DNA of 64,000 nucleotides. It comes from Branchinecta lynchi. Lineage: Eukaryota; Arthropoda; Branchiopoda; Anostraca; Branchinectidae. The first letter of the stretch is position 1. Each line of letters begins with the position of its first letter. Positions 11,335 to 23,058 of the stretch are shown piece after piece. The notes below the pieces were generated by a model. It had not been told where the DNA came from, made no database searches, and worked only from the letters and a program-made list of their open reading frames with translations. A program made the position numbers and the translations under genes. The DNA lies in assembly GCA_023053575.1 (NCBI GenBank), contig JAKZAP010000013.1:4846001-4910000 (forward strand). Direction: 5' to 3'.

Positions 11335-12139
11335 GGCCATGTTTCAGGTTTAATAGGCTCAGTGGAAATGAACAAATATTACGCAGATGGAATAGGCAAA
11401 CTAACCAGAAACAATTTTGAAGTAAATTTAAAAAAAAAACTAGGACTTCTATGTGGGTCCTAGACAAACTAGAACCCATGTGGCAAGGCTTCAGTACGAA
11501 AACCAAAGACTTTATTTCATGGGAAAATACACCGTTGACATCGAATTATGTGTAAGTAGTGAACTAAAAGACAAACGAGATAGACCAGGTTGAGGTGAAC
11601 TTTCGTCTTTCGATTAACTACTGAATCGAAATCTAACTCACTAAATCAAAATGTATACACTTATACATTTCGGAAAACTCGCCTACATTTTGGCTATTCC
11701 ATCTATTCGACCATTTCGGTTATTTCAGTAATCCTCGAAAGCCTTCATTACGTTACTCTTAGTTTACACTCGTCTGACAAAGTTAATACTACAGATGTTG
11801 AAACTCAATGGGTCATGACTTCAGTGAGTGTGCTTCAGATCCCGGTTTGCATTGTATGGTTCTCCCCAGAGACATAAAAAGGAATGTCACAAGGGATTTC
11901 AATCTTCATATTGATGGTCATGGTATAACAAAAGCGATTATGAATGACCATCGTCAAGTTCGCTTTTATTTTTCGCATCACTAATATTCACTAATCAGAC
12001 GCCAGCGCCTACTCAAACAAAATCAACGCTGTTTCCTTCCCGTGTGAACAGGCCAGAACATCCGCTTCGCTAGTGGCTACGTTTTTTTCTTCGTAAATGA
12101 CTGAAGTGTGTAACGGCGGAGAGTCGGAGACCAACGAGT
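11335..12139. other. Intronic sequence, nothing recognised
   Basis: Ordinary AT-rich intron sequence between a family B copy and a LINE tail. The minus-strand open frame at 11213-11506 mostly covers the B repeat end. Confidence 0.35.
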
Positions 12140-12195
12140 ATATGATATGATATGATATGATATTTATTACACTAAAAGCCCAAGGGCTTTTACAG
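12140..12195 (-). mobile_element. 3' end of LINE with (TATCA)n tail, split from its body
   Basis: TATGA repeats, then TATTTATTACACTAAAAGCC then CAAGGGCTTTTACA. This is the same 3' end as the LINE at 4537-6262. Its body resumes at 13474 after an inserted LINE. TACA occurs at both junctions and may be the target duplication. Confidence 0.75.
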
Positions 12196-13433
12196 GCCCA
12201 TTGCTTTGGCTACTATTGTCAGTAAGCTGTTTGAAAAGTGTATACTATTAAAAATTGGTGGTTGTCTCTCTACTAGTGATTACCAGTTTGGGTTTAAGCA
12301 TGCACATGGGGTGGATCTTGCTATTTTTCTGTTTAAAACGGTGGTGGAATACTTTTGGCATTTCTCGACGCCAGTTTTTGTATGTTTTGTTGACTCGTCG
12401 AAGGCTTTTGACCGGGTGAACCATGATAAAATTTTAAAAATTTTGATTGGGAGGGGCGTTCCTGCCCAGTATGTGAAACTTTTTGCTTACTGGTTTCGTA
12501 ATCAGAGGTTTAAGGTTCGGTGGGGTAGTGAGAATAGTGATAGTTTTGGCCTGGTCAATGGTCTTCGACAAGGTGGAGTGCTCTCCCCTCTTTTGTATGC
12601 CATATATGTGGATGGGCTATCTACAGTCCTTTTGCAGTCCAAGGTTGGATGTTTCATTGCTGGTGCTTGCTTGAACCATGTACTGTTTGCTGACGACCTG
12701 GTTTTATTGGCACCTTCTGTGTATGCACTAAATCGATTGCTTGAGATTTGTGATGCTTTTGCGGTGGAGCATGACATACAGTTCAACACAAAAAAAACAG
12801 TAGCTATGGCTTTGTTCCCTAGAGGTTGTCATCTTCCTAAGCTGCCAGTTCTGTTGTCGGGTAGAGTTATAGAGTACGTTGCGGATTGCAAATACCTGGG
12901 TTTTGTGATTACAGAGAAACTGAGTGATGATCTACAGTTGAAACAGTTGGCTAATGCGCTATGTAAATATGGTAATATGCTCCTTTGGAAATTTAGTGAT
13001 ATTACTTTGAGTGTTAAGATACATCTATTTCGTACTTATTGTAGTCAGTTTTATGCCATTGCCCTTGTGTGTAACCACACTAAAGCTGCGAGGTATAACC
13101 TTGAGGCTTGCCACCGTCGAATTTTTCGTCGCCTTCTCCGTCTAGCACCATTGGCTAGCACGACGCAGGCTTATGTGTGGAATTCATGCTCTACTGTGCC
13201 GGAAATTGCGCGTAAAGCTCGCTCATCTCTCCTCACGAGAATTATGAACAGTGATAACTCTTTGATTCGGGTTGTTGCTCATCCGCTCCTCCATAATCTC
13301 TGTACATGGAAGCATTTGCTTTCTACAGAGTGAGGAGTTTGTAATTTTTTTTTTTTTTTTTTTTTTTTCTTCTATTTTTTGTTTTTGTTGTTGTTGTTGT
13401 AGTTAGTTATGGCTTGTTGGCTGAAAGAAAGAT

Positions 13434-13464
<31 letters not shown>

Positions 13465-13473
13465 TAATAATAC
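12196..13473 (+). mobile_element. 5'-truncated LINE inserted in another LINE's 3' UTR, tail (AAT)n
   Basis: Coding sequence begins directly at the junction (RPIALATIVSKLFEK), ends at 13333, and is followed by a 24-base poly-T, GTT repeats and an (AAT)n tail at 13434-13473. Orientation is opposite to the interrupted LINE. Confidence 0.82.
12197..13333 (+). pseudogene. LINE reverse transcriptase, 5'-truncated, frame intact
   Basis: About 378 codons without a stop. RT motifs: FVCFVDSSKAFDRVNHDKIL (motif A), NGLRQGGVLSPLLYAIYVD (motif B), LFADDLVLLAPS (catalytic FADD), FNTKKT, CKYLGFVI. The fingers and the whole endonuclease are missing because of 5' truncation. It lacks the C-terminal zinc knuckle of the neighbouring minus-strand LINE, so it is another lineage. 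Confidence 0.85.
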
Positions 13474-13925
13474 AAAAGAAAAATACATAACCTACAACAT
13501 AACTATAACAAACACTTAAATCTACAAGAAAAATCCTCTGTGATTCATAGCCAACTTGAGGAATCTGCCCACTTTCCTTATAGTGACAAAACATTCACTC
13601 TTCAGCATTCGCTCCATCCATTCCTGATCACACTCATTTACTCCAAATATTTCTCTTCTTAAATCATTCAATTCCCTACATTCACACATAATATGTCGCA
13701 CGCACTCATTCATATCTCCACACATGGGGCAGAAGTAAGGACCAATCCTCCCAATCGGCTTACCCGTGTACCTCCTCCTATCCCCCAGAGGTAAAATATC
13801 AGCTCGCATACTAATTATTAATTTCAGTTCCTCCCTATTTAAACCCGCTTTAAAATAAACACATTCACCCCATGTCTCTTTCGCCTCTGTATAAAACCTC
13901 AGAGATTTTGAACTACACGGGCGAC
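13474..13925 (-). pseudogene. C-terminal part of the interrupted minus-strand LINE
   Basis: Encodes SLRFYTEAKETWGECVYFKA and on to CPMCGDMNECVRHIMCEC (C-x2-C-x8-H-x4-C) and VGRFLKLAMNHRGFFL. It closely matches the C-terminus of the LINE at 4639-6262. It is 5'-truncated at about 13925; the remaining N-terminal residues of the open frame do not match. Confidence 0.8.
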
Positions 13926-14327
13926 CAAGAAATAGCTCCACCTCCGCTCATTGTTGTCGGAACATTTTTAGTCGGTGGATGGACGAGAGACCATTGTTCT
14001 TACTCGTTATTCGTTCTTGATATAACTTCATCTGTGAAGTTTAACATACAACTACACAGGCTAAAAGTTTTTCATACAGTGCGTAGAACCAAAAACGACT
14101 TGAGCAAGTTGACTCCAGTTACGGGTGAGATGCGGATGTGCTACATAAAAAGACATCTTGAATTTACATCTTTGCTTCGTATTTTTTTCAAAGGTTCAGT
14201 TCTCCCAAGCTCGGATTTAAAACACACATGCTGGTTTAGCTCTTTGCCAAACTTGGTTAAATCAAGCAAACTTGCGTTGACTTGAAGCAGCTCGTGTGTA
14301 GCTGCTTCAAGCAGCTCGTGTGTATGT

Positions 14328-14530
14328 TGATGACTTACTCTTCTTACCGATGCAAAATCGCCTTGTACCTAGCGGAAGAGCCGGAAGCGATATCGCAGCT
14401 GCTCCGAAACATCGCCATGATTGGTTAACACAGGATTGAGCTGTTGACTTTGAGTCGTTAGTGCTACGTTTTCTCGTTTTTTACCGAGGATCGCTGGCGT
14501 ATTTTGGACTTAGTCATATAGAGTTCACAC
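14328..14530 (+). repeat. Dispersed repeat family C
   Basis: Contains GATGACTTACTCTTCTTACC, AGCGGAAGAGCCGGAAGC and GGATCGCTGGCGTATTTTGG then ACTTAGTCATAT. The same blocks occur, in the same or opposite orientation, at 24326-24640, 26655-26862, 35143-35353 and 52742-54050. No ORF; unclassified. Confidence 0.6.
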
Positions 14531-14721
14531 TTAAATTTATCAGACACTATCTTTACGAGCCCGCAAGAGAGATGGAGCCTTGTCCGTCCACTTTTGAAAT
14601 TGCATGGTTCTTTTCAGAACTCCGAGTCAGTATCACAGTTTTTCGAGATAGGGATGGAATGAAAGAGGTGAAGATACCCACAAGGTGGAATAATTTCTTC
14701 ATTTATGCGTATAGACCGAAC

Positions 14722-15770
14722 CAGACCAAAGGTGCCGATGGGATCCCAAAATTCTAATATTTGATTCAGACAATTGGGTCTTGTTTTCGCCAGATCCAGT
14801 TATCGCGAGACTAATCATCAGAGAAATCCAAGTTCAGATATAACTCAATAAGCCAAATCTATTGACGATACTTACAGAGACTTCCTGCCTTACTTCTGCC
14901 AAGTTTACGGTTTCGCCCGAATTCCCAGCGAACTACTAGTCCAGCAAAAAAAAGAAAATTCGAAACCGAATCCGGCGTATCTCTTTAACAAACGACACAT
15001 CTAATCAACTTAAATAAAACTTTGGCTAAACAAAAATTCCGGTTACAAACGGATTCCGGACTAATCATATGTCCGGTTAAAAAATGATTGTTATATACAG
15101 ACTCAGCCTGTCTTCTTACCCGCATATCTGTCATCTGATCAAACTTTTGCTTTTAACAAATTTTCCGGTTTTGTTCGGATTCCAGGCGAACTAGTTGTCA
15201 ATGGTTTTCACCATCGTGCTCAACATGTCTTTTTACGCCTAAATCGGACATTTAATGAACTTCAAATGAAACTTTCACTTTTATCAAACTTTCCGGTTTT
15301 GCGCCGGATTCCGGACGAACTACTTCCTCGGCGAGAAAATGGTTTTCACCATCGTGTTCAGCATGTCTTCTTACCTCTAAATCGAACATTTAATCAACTT
15401 CAAATAAAACTTTACTTTTAACCAACTTTCCGGTTTTTGCCGGATTCCGGACGAACTATTTTTCCGGCGAGAAAATGGTTTTCACTATCGGTGCTCAGCA
15501 TGCTTTCTTACCCCATAATGGACTATCACATTAGCTGTTTAAAAATATTTTATTTGTCCCTTAATTTGAACCCCTCCAACACCCCTAAATGTAGGGCTAC
15601 AGAGCCCATCTACGAACTTGACCTTACCCTTGACCCAATGAATCATCACACCAAGTTTCATCAAAATATCTCATTCCTTTCGAGAGTTGTCGTGCTCACA
15701 GACAGACGGACAGATAGACAATTTTGCGATGTCATAGGTATCCCTCCACTTACGTTTTCGGATCCCAATA
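14722..15770 (-). repeat. GGATCCC-family repeat (family B), reverse copy
   Basis: Begins AGACCAAAGGTGCCGATGG and ends TTACGTTTTCGGATCCCAA. Four to five CCGGATTCCGG-type cores lie in between, then a short (GACG)n run. More diverged than the 6.8 and 10.1 kb copies. Confidence 0.8.
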
Positions 15771-16298
15771 ACAACAAACAAGGGTAGTTTCTAATCGGAC
15801 CTGGAGTCCGACAGAAAAAGGAAATTTGGCAGATTAAGGTACTGGAAACGCAGATAGCCTATAGGGGAGAGAATACATACTGACTGCTGAGACTTCGTCA
15901 ATTTGCAAGAATCTTTATTTATTTTATGATCTTATTTGTCATATTCTGTTCTAGCTTGAGCCGGAAGAGGAGCCTTGCCAAGAAGGGCTGAAGTACCGCT
16001 AGAATAATATCAGCTAACGTATCCGGTTGACGCATTTCACTATCATCTTTTGAATTAAGATTGCAGCCCGGCAAATAGCCGCATCCTTAATTGTCTGTCT
16101 TTCGTGATTTTACTGAAAGAAAAATTACATCCTCAATGGAATTCAAATTGCGGGGTATAAGTATGAATTTGGTCTTCTTGGGAACCGTCCATATTCTCGT
16201 CATCACTTCGAGGGCCAGTTATGCAAAGACTCAAAATAATTCAGCTCTCAAATACAAGATTAAAAAATAAGTGGCTTTTCAACCTTGAAGTTTTCAAT
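15771..16298. repeat. Intronic stretch with a family D (palindromic) repeat relic
   Basis: At about 15945-16035: GCTTGAGCCGGAAGAGGAGC, CTTGCCAAGAAGGGCTGAAG and CAGCTAACGTATCCGG. These blocks recur at 23620-23812, 25750-26080 and, as a clean hairpin, 54612-54768. Nothing else seen. Confidence 0.5.
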
Positions 16299-16672
16299 AT
16301 ATGATATAATATGATATTTATTACTGTAAAAGCACAAGGGCCTTGCAAAACAAACAAAAGAAAACACAATGAGAACTTATTTCTAAGAACCACTAAAACT
16401 AAAAAAAATGATCCCCACTGTAAAAAAAAATCTTGCAGTATTTGCTACTGGGATTAATCTTATCTTTATTGAGATAAGATTGCCCCTAATTCGGATTAAT
16501 CCTATCCCAAGAGAGATAGATTAATCCCAGTAGCAAATACTGCATCCTTATTCGGAGGAACTTTTTACAGTGTCTATGAATCATTGACAGCTTGAGGAAT
16601 CTACCCACTTCGTTTATATTAGCATAACACTCACTCTCAAACATTTGCTCCATCCATTTCTGATCACACCCA
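16299..16672 (-). pseudogene. 3' fragment of the (TATCA)n-tailed LINE, split by a MITE
   Basis: The tail is at 16299-16315, with AAAGCACAAGGGCC after it. Beyond the MITE (16426-16572) the minus strand encodes CDQKWMEQMFESECYANINE then VGRFLKLSMIH, matching the C-terminus of the LINEs at 4639 and 13522. Confidence 0.72.
16426..16572. mobile_element. 147-bp palindromic MITE (CACTGTAAAAA ends)
   Basis: Ends CACTGTAAAAA... and ...TTTTTACAGTG. The inner arms GCAGTATTTGCTACTGGG and CCCAGTAGCAAATACTGC are nearly perfect complements. It interrupts the LINE fragment at 16299-16672; related to the element at 30596-31011. Confidence 0.8.
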
Positions 16673-17269
16673 TGCACCGTCGAAACGCAACGTTCAGATG
16701 CAACGCTTTGACAGAGAAACTCAATCCGTGTAAAAAAGGGGTCAATATCTAATTGTCAAACCCGGAATTCTATAGCTCTAGGCCTACAACATCTTGTAAT
16801 ACGAAATCAGAGCTGGTGGACTCGGATTCGTCTCGAGACGCCTTTTCCAAGGACTCGGACTCGTCTTTCACAGAGCTGTCCGTCCGCCAGAGCTGTGGAC
16901 TCGGACTCTGGACTCGTCTCGAAATGCCTTTTTCAAGGACTCGGACTTGTCTTCGACTCGGATTTGCTGAGCTCGCAGCAGCTCTGTACCAAATACGCCG
17001 TCCCGTTCCACTGAGAAGCTCGTTTCCATAAGCCACCAGTCAAGCATTTTTTCATCTCCATTTTCCTCACGATTATTGGATTTTTTGCTGAAAAGGAATT
17101 AATTACTAAGAGATAGAAATGTTCCCATTCACTTGTCACTAATACTCTTAATCAGCTTGTTTATTCATCTTCAGGAAAGGGGTGAGGAATGAAAAGTTGA
17201 AAAAGTTACCGATTTTGAAAAATTTGTTCTAGTTGTACTGGCACCGATTTGATATAGGAAAAGAGTTAC
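16673..17269. repeat. GGACTCG-rich repeat and unassigned intron
   Basis: GGACTCGGA and CTCGTCTCGA(G/A)A recur at 16815-16960; TCTCGAGACG at 16831 and TCTCGAAATG at 16917 mark an 86-bp direct repeat. The remainder shows nothing. The overlapping open frames here are products of the repeat. Confidence 0.45.
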
Positions 17270-17740
17270 CCAATAATACTTAAAGCACAACTCTTACTAG
17301 AAATGATGTTTTCACTATGAAGGGGATCCGAAAAATATTTTCGAAAATACCATTTCTTTCCACCTGAATCTAGCGATCTTCTTGTTAGCTCTTGTCGATT
17401 CTATCCAGCCTTCTTGCGCTCCGACGAGGCGGCTGGGCGCAAAACGTTTCAAAACTGAACGCGCCATGGTTAAAAAGTGGGAAAACTAAGCAAATAAAAA
17501 AAGTAAAAACAGAAGATTCTCATATCCTTGTGTGTGAAACAGTTTTTAGCGGACATTGAAGATTCTGGCAAACTTTAAGTTGCGCAACGGGCAAAACTCG
17601 GCAGGGCCGAAAAAGCACTAAAGAAACGTAGGAACGAAGCGATACAATGGAGAAAGGTGGGGATTTTAGAAGCTTATACTTTCATAAGGGAGCTAGTTAT
17701 ATTATAAAAGACAGAATAAGCAAGATGGGTCCTATAAGGA
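17270..17740 (-). repeat. Relic of the TTAA-flanked element (family E)
   Basis: Matches, in reverse complement, the part of the 57306-58208 element between about 57710 and 58150. Shared blocks include AGCACAACTCTTACTAGAAA and the region around GCAAAACTCGGCAGGGCCG. No termini are preserved. Confidence 0.5.
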
Positions 17741-17814
17741 GATAAGCAAGAGGGTTTGGCAGGGACTTCGGTGAATGTCCGAATGGGATGTGTGAACTGC
17801 GAACGAGACTCAGC

Positions 17815-19076
17815 AAGTAGGGGAGCTCGGGGTTGGATCGGACGCGGTGTTGGTCTGGACACCCGCAAAACAAATATTAAAAGTTGTCGATAAAATCGGA
17901 AAAAAATATATAACATCTGCCTTCTAGTGATCTAACTTTGTACGAAAGTTTCATGGTACTTGCTTTTCTGGTTTTGACAAAGAGTTGAAAAAAAATGGTT
18001 TTCTTAAGGTAAAACTTTTTAGCTCATGGTCGGTCAAAAAGCTGTGCGCCGAAGATTAGCGATAATCGGAAGGCGATTAAATGACAATAGACAGCTTAGT
18101 TATTGGGGTGTGTAGCCTGCTTAGTATTTTCAAGCTAGATCAGTTAGTTTTCCTGTAGTACGCCATTTTGTTATTTCAGTCAGGGTGGGGTTGGTTCGGA
18201 CAGTTTTGAAGGGGTTGGTTCGGACAGTCTTTTCCTACTGATATGCCATACAAAACCGAAAATGACTTAGAAAAATGCAAAAAGATCCTATCAGAATCCT
18301 TATCGTCTTATTTGTTAACAGAATTAGTTTGAAAAATGAACGCGCTAAAAAGAGATGGCCACAACCGAAGAAAACTAGTTAGTAGAATTGTGTACGGTAA
18401 AGTAAAAAATTGGATTTTTGTGTTAATATAATTAACTTTCCTTACGATATAAGAAGGAAAAAGAAACACGAATTCGTCCTTATGAAGTTAAATTTTGGGA
18501 AAGGTGAAATCAAGTCTCTTATGTCGGAAAGTCGAAAGAAAAGGAGGTTGATTGAATGAAAGTTCGGTGAGGGGCTTGAAGATATTCTTTCTGCACACAA
18601 GTGGGCCTAAAATCACCATTCTGTATAATCGATTCGAGTAATCGGTCTAGCCAAAGACGGACTGAACTTTGCTGATATAAGTTTGAAGTTACCAGTCTCT
18701 GGCATTGCTAGGTTAACTGAAAGGGCAAATGAAGGATTTTCACTTTAATGCAACCTCGGCCCTTGAAACATACGTTTTCTTTAGTTTTGTGTTTACTTTT
18801 GAGCTGCAACAATAGTACAATACAAATAACGTCCGAACCAACCCGAGGCCTGTCTGAATAAACCCCATGGGTACGGGATTGGTTCGGACAAACTGAAAAA
18901 CAGAAAAAAGTTTTTACTCAAAAATCGGATGTAGAAAAAAATCTGAAAAAATTACCAGCTATTCTCCCAGACATTTTACACGTTTGACAACAAAAACGAT
19001 GTAAATCCACCAAGAAATGGCGGCCTAGCAAGAAAAGGAAAATTAGTTTCCGGGTCAACCCCGAGCTCCCCTACTT
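17815..19076. mobile_element. 1.26-kb element with perfect terminal inverted repeats
   Basis: GTAGGGGAGCTCGGGGTTG at the left (from 17817) and its exact complement at the right end (to 19074), extended by AA/TT to 21 bp. Inside, GGTTGG(T/A)TCGGAC recurs at about 17830, 18189, 18213 and 18886, and inverted near 18833, like subterminal transposase-binding repeats. No transposase frame; target duplication not resolved. Confidence 0.75.
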
Positions 19077-19330
19077 CCAGTAAACTTGATCTGAGGTACA
19101 TCTACGAAGTAGAAACCCCAGATCACCACGGTCCATCCCTTTCAACTCAAAAAGTCATTCTATAACTATTTCACGAGATCAGAAGGTTTGCCTTGTCGTT
19201 TTGTTGACAGAAAATACTTCAGTTTCGTATAGATATGGTTTTTTTTAGACTGGAGAAGGTATAAACGGCCTTTCGAACTTATCGAGCCTTCTAGAAGAAC
19301 CTGCATTTTTTCTGGCTTGACCGTAAAGAA

Positions 19331-20430
19331 TTTGCAAAAGTTGTCCGTCTGTCCGTCCGTCCGCCTGTCCGTCCGTCCGCCTGTCCATCCGTCTGTCAGC
19401 ACGATAACTCTTGAACGGAATGAGATATTTTGATGAAACTTGGTTTTGTGATTCTTTGGGTCATGGGAAGATGGACCCCATAGCTGTGTATTTAGGGGAG
19501 TGGTTTCAAATCAAGGGGCGAAAAAAAAAACAGTTTTTAAGAAGCTAATGAGATAGTTGATTAAGAGGGGAAAAGACATGCTGAACACGAATATGAAAAC
19601 CATTTTCTTGCCGGACAAGTAGTTCAGCCCGTAATCCGGCCAAAACCGGAAAGTTTGTTAAAAATAAAAGTTTTATCTGAAGTTGATCAGATGTCCGATT
19701 TATGGGTAAGGAGACATGGTGAATCCGAATATGAAAAATATTTTCTCACCGGGCAGGTAGTTCACCCGGAATCCGGCAGAAACCGGAAGATTTGTCAAAA
19801 ATAGAAGTTTAATCTGGAGTTGATAAGTGGTTTGATGTAAGGATAGGAAAACATGCTGAATCCGAATATAAAAATTATTTTCTCGCCGGACAAGTAGATC
19901 GCCCGGAATCCGGCCAAAACCGGAAATCTGTTAAAAGTAAAAGTTTTATATGAATTTCATTTCGATTACGGATAAGAAGAAATGTTCAGTTCGTGTATGA
20001 CAATCATTTTCTACCTGGACACATAAGTTCGCCACGAATCCGAGTGAAATTGGAAAATTTTTTAATTTTTTTTTTATTAAATTTTATCTGAAGTTGATTA
20101 GAGGTTTGACAGAGGGGTAAGGAGATACGCTGAATCTGCCTTTGAACTTCAGTCGTCTAAAAAGACCAGTAGTTCGCCCGGAATCCGGCCGAAATCGGAA
20201 ATTTGACAGAAGTTAAGGCAAGAACTTTCGTCAAAATCGAGATGAGGCAGGCTTAGGGGTACACACACATGCTGAATCCATATTTGAACTTGGTCTTCTC
20301 GGATGATTACCATTTGCCTTAATCTGTTTCTAAATTTTATTAGTAAAGTGCTCAAGAAGTCTGGCGAAGACTGGGTTTCTACAAGACTCAATTGCTTTTC
20401 GGGATCCCATCTAAACCTTTGGTCTTATTT
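19331..20430 (+). repeat. GGATCCC-family repeat (family B), forward copy
   Basis: Starts in (GTCC)n-type GTCCGTCTGTCCGTCCGTC and ends GGGATCCCATCTAAACC then TTTGGTCTTA. Five or six CGGAATCCGGCC(A/G)AAACC cores lie between. The left palindrome is lost. Confidence 0.8.
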
Positions 20431-20828
20431 GAATTGGGGTCTAGATGTGCCTTTTGGAGTTGAACCTCTCCCTCTCCCTCATACGTCTTGTTCTAACTTT
20501 AAAACTTCAGGTTGTGCTTAATGTTTGAATCCACACAAACTTAACAAACTTAACCTATGGCTAAGCCTATACAAGAAAAATCATGGTTTTTAACTTCACT
20601 TGCTTCCAAATTCTCATTTTTGGTCCGGAAGTTCCGATCCTGTTAATCTCGAAACTGATTTTAAGAACCAATTGATTGTGGTCCCGATTAGAAAACAAAG
20701 ACTGTGAAAACGAGAAGATAGTGCTGAAAATTATCAAAAGAAGCCGAAAAAAAGAACTTCTTACTTCCACTGATCCTTTGACGAGGGGCATCAGCCAGAG
20801 CAAGTAGTTTCAAATATATGTCTTTCAG
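20431..20828. other. Intron sequence leading to sushi exon 1
   Basis: No repeat or exon was recognised apart from the acceptor TCTTTCAG at 20821-20828. Confidence 0.4.
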
Positions 20829-21008
20829 ATAAGGAATGCAAAGAGCCAGTAGCCCCTGACAACGGCTTAGTTCAAACAAATGGTCGCACCTACGGAGATC
20901 ATGCTGTTTACTCGTGTAAAGATGGCTTCCGTCTCATTGGGGATGAACTGAGATCCTGTCAAGCGGACGGAACCTGGTCTGGCATTGAGCCAACCTGCCA
21001 GAAACATA
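20829..21008 (+). CDS. Sushi/CCP domain exon 1
   Basis: A 180-base exon (60 codons, phase 1 to 1) between TCTTTCAG and GTAAGT. It reads DKECKEPVAPDNGLVQTNG, RTYGDHAVYSC, KDGFRLIGDELRSCQADG, TWSGIEPTCQKH. This is one complete sushi (complement control protein) module: four cysteines, the PxNG motif, the YxC-x2-GF core and the final W before the last cysteine. Such modules fold as extracellular beta-sandwiches that mediate protein binding. The intron before it is 11,571 bp and the one after it 4,282 bp. Confidence 0.93.
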
Positions 21009-21338
21009 GTAAGTCATCTCTCCTTTATTTTTCTTCCTAGCCTATAGTTCCTGAGCATAAAATATGTGAAAAAATACTGGAGTTTATTTTGTGATATGAG
21101 AAGAAGCACCAGCTCGACAACAAATCATAGAAATTGCAACAGTGTTCGTTAATTATGTAATTTAGTTTGACTGCTGTAGGTTTTTGGTGAACTGGTATCG
21201 CGAGCGTAACTGTTCGTTTCCGGACAGTATCCGATAGGTTTTGTCGTGTGTAGTTGTAATTCGCGCATCAAGGAGAATCGGTCGCTATCGGTAAGTAGAA
21301 GGAGCGACGACTGAGAGATTGTACTGCTTATAGAGCAG
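21009..21338. other. Intronic sequence, nothing recognised
   Basis: Starts with the GTAAGT donor of sushi exon 1. No repeat family assigned. Confidence 0.35.
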
Positions 21339-21682
21339 AGCAAACTAACACTAGGCAGTAGCGCCAAGACCTACGGTTTCCGTGCATCGCAAACGGGCCT
21401 TACTCGTAGCGCTGCCCACTATGCTTGCGGCATTCAAAGCGAGACATACTTGCGGGCTTAGAAATTTTGGTAAAGCTAAGATACGATGTGAACACGTCGA
21501 GGAAGCAGGGAGGTTGTATCTTTTTGCTGAGACATCGAGTTATCGAAAACCAATGCTGTTGAACGACTGACATAGTTTCAGTAGGGACGTTGCCTATCAC
21601 TAGTTGTTCTAGTGTCGCTAATATTCGGGTGTGTTTCACTTTTTTTAAGGTCTTGGCGCCACTTCCTAGTGTTGTTTTGCTC
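21339..21682. mobile_element. 344-bp element with about 35-bp inverted ends
   Basis: The left arm (GAGCAAACTAACACTAGG, then AGCGCCAAGACCT) and right arm (AGGTCTTGGCGCCA, then CCTAGTGTTGTTTTGCTC) are complementary with a few mismatches. Interior without ORF. No target duplication recognised. Confidence 0.65.
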
Positions 21683-21862
21683 CGCGTTAGAGATTGGGTA
21701 TGATTAGATAATTAGAGATCCCAAACTGGACACTATTTTGACTACGAAAAGTCGGGTCTGTATCTAGATCATGATGGTAAATAAGCATTTGTCAATATTT
21801 TTTTTTACAGAAAACAGGATTTTTTTTACTCTCAGCGTTTCATACGGAATGCTAGACATGTG

Positions 21863-22201
21863 CAGAGGCGTCACTAGCCAAAATGTTTGGGGGGTGGGGA
21901 CGAGGTATTACCGACTGGCTGGTAATTTTTACCGACTGTTTCTGCAGAAAAAACGACTGTTTTCAACCAAAAAATGACAATTTTGAAAAAATCGACTGAT
22001 TTTCAGATAAACCGACCGATTTTCAGAAAAACCGACTATTTTGACAAAAAATCGACCGATTTTCAGAAAAACCAACTGTTTTCATGAAAAAAATCAACTT
22101 TTTTGACGAAAAATCGCGGTGCTTCGCGCCGACTCGGTTTTTTTTTACGGACAGCTTTGGGGGGGGGGGGGCTTCCCTCCCCCCCCAGTCTTGACACCCT
22201 G
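21863..22201. mobile_element. hAT-1 MITE with perfect 8-bp target duplication GACATGTG
   Basis: Starts CAGAGGCGTCACTAGCC and ends TCTTGACACCCTG. Flanked on both sides by GACATGTG (21855-21862 and 22202-22209). G and C runs sit just inside the ends, and CGACTGTTTTCA / AAAAATCGAC repeats fill the interior. Confidence 0.9.
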
Positions 22202-22401
22202 GACATGTGAGGTGGGTTAAGGACCCTCCCCCTCGTGGAACCGCTGGCGGGGAAGATCGAGAAACTGTCCGTCGACGTTTTGCAAAGATTCGTCCACTTA
22301 TCTGGGCCGATTGGAATTCGTTCCTGTCCGTCAGTGTTAAATCCGAGTCTGGTTTCATCTCCTCTCGTCGGTCTTTCTGGTTTTAAAGGACGCGCCCTCT
22401 G

Positions 22402-22905
22402 TAGATAGATAGATGTTTATTGAGACCCTTGTTCCATGAACAAAAACATTATAACAGTTACATTCGTATACGGGCGATAAACTTTTAGTCAACTGCAAAT
22501 GACAACTTCCCTCATCTCCAAACTACCATCACGTACTTTTTATTATCTTACTTAATGGTCCAGAAATGCACCAGTTCTGCATATACTTTTAGGATTTCTT
22601 ATGAATGAATGAGTGAATGAATGCATTTTTTACTACTCACTGCCCTAGGGCATAAGTGCGGTACAACATTCAAAAGAAATATAAGAAATCAGTAAACAAA
22701 AACACACAAAATACACACAGTTTCAGAGATATTTAATCACAAATAAGAACTAAGCTAATAGGGTGGTGAATAGGCAAACGCTAGTAGTAGATCCTTTGCT
22801 GACATATACTAACCCATTCAGTAAATTCTTACGCGGGTTAGGCAGCTCCTGGCACTTGTAAAGAAGACGGTCTGAATCTCCTACATCAACTTCACAACGC
22901 TGTTA
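22402..22905 (-). pseudogene. 3' end of LINE lineage 2, with an inserted LINE tail
   Basis: (TAGA)n tail at 22402, then 3' UTR closely matching 38700-38905. At about 22800-22905 the minus strand encodes EVDVGDSDRLLYKCQELPNPR, like the C-terminus at 39109. Between them (about 22591-22790) sits another retroelement 3' end with (TGAA)n. Confidence 0.65.
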
Positions 22906-23058
22906 CTGTTTCGATTCCACCCAGGCTATGATCAGGCTGATGTCTCTGAACTTGGAAGACCCTCAACACCGTCACTGACAGCTTCAATGGCCTAGCAGCT
23001 TCTATCTCTAGTGTCCTCCCTTGTACATCTTAGTCGGGGTGAAGTTCGGTTCTCTGAT

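Noticed and set aside
16753..17036. Overlapping frames rich in Ser/Asp or Arg/Glu
   Set aside because: They follow the GGACTCG tandem repeat on both strands.
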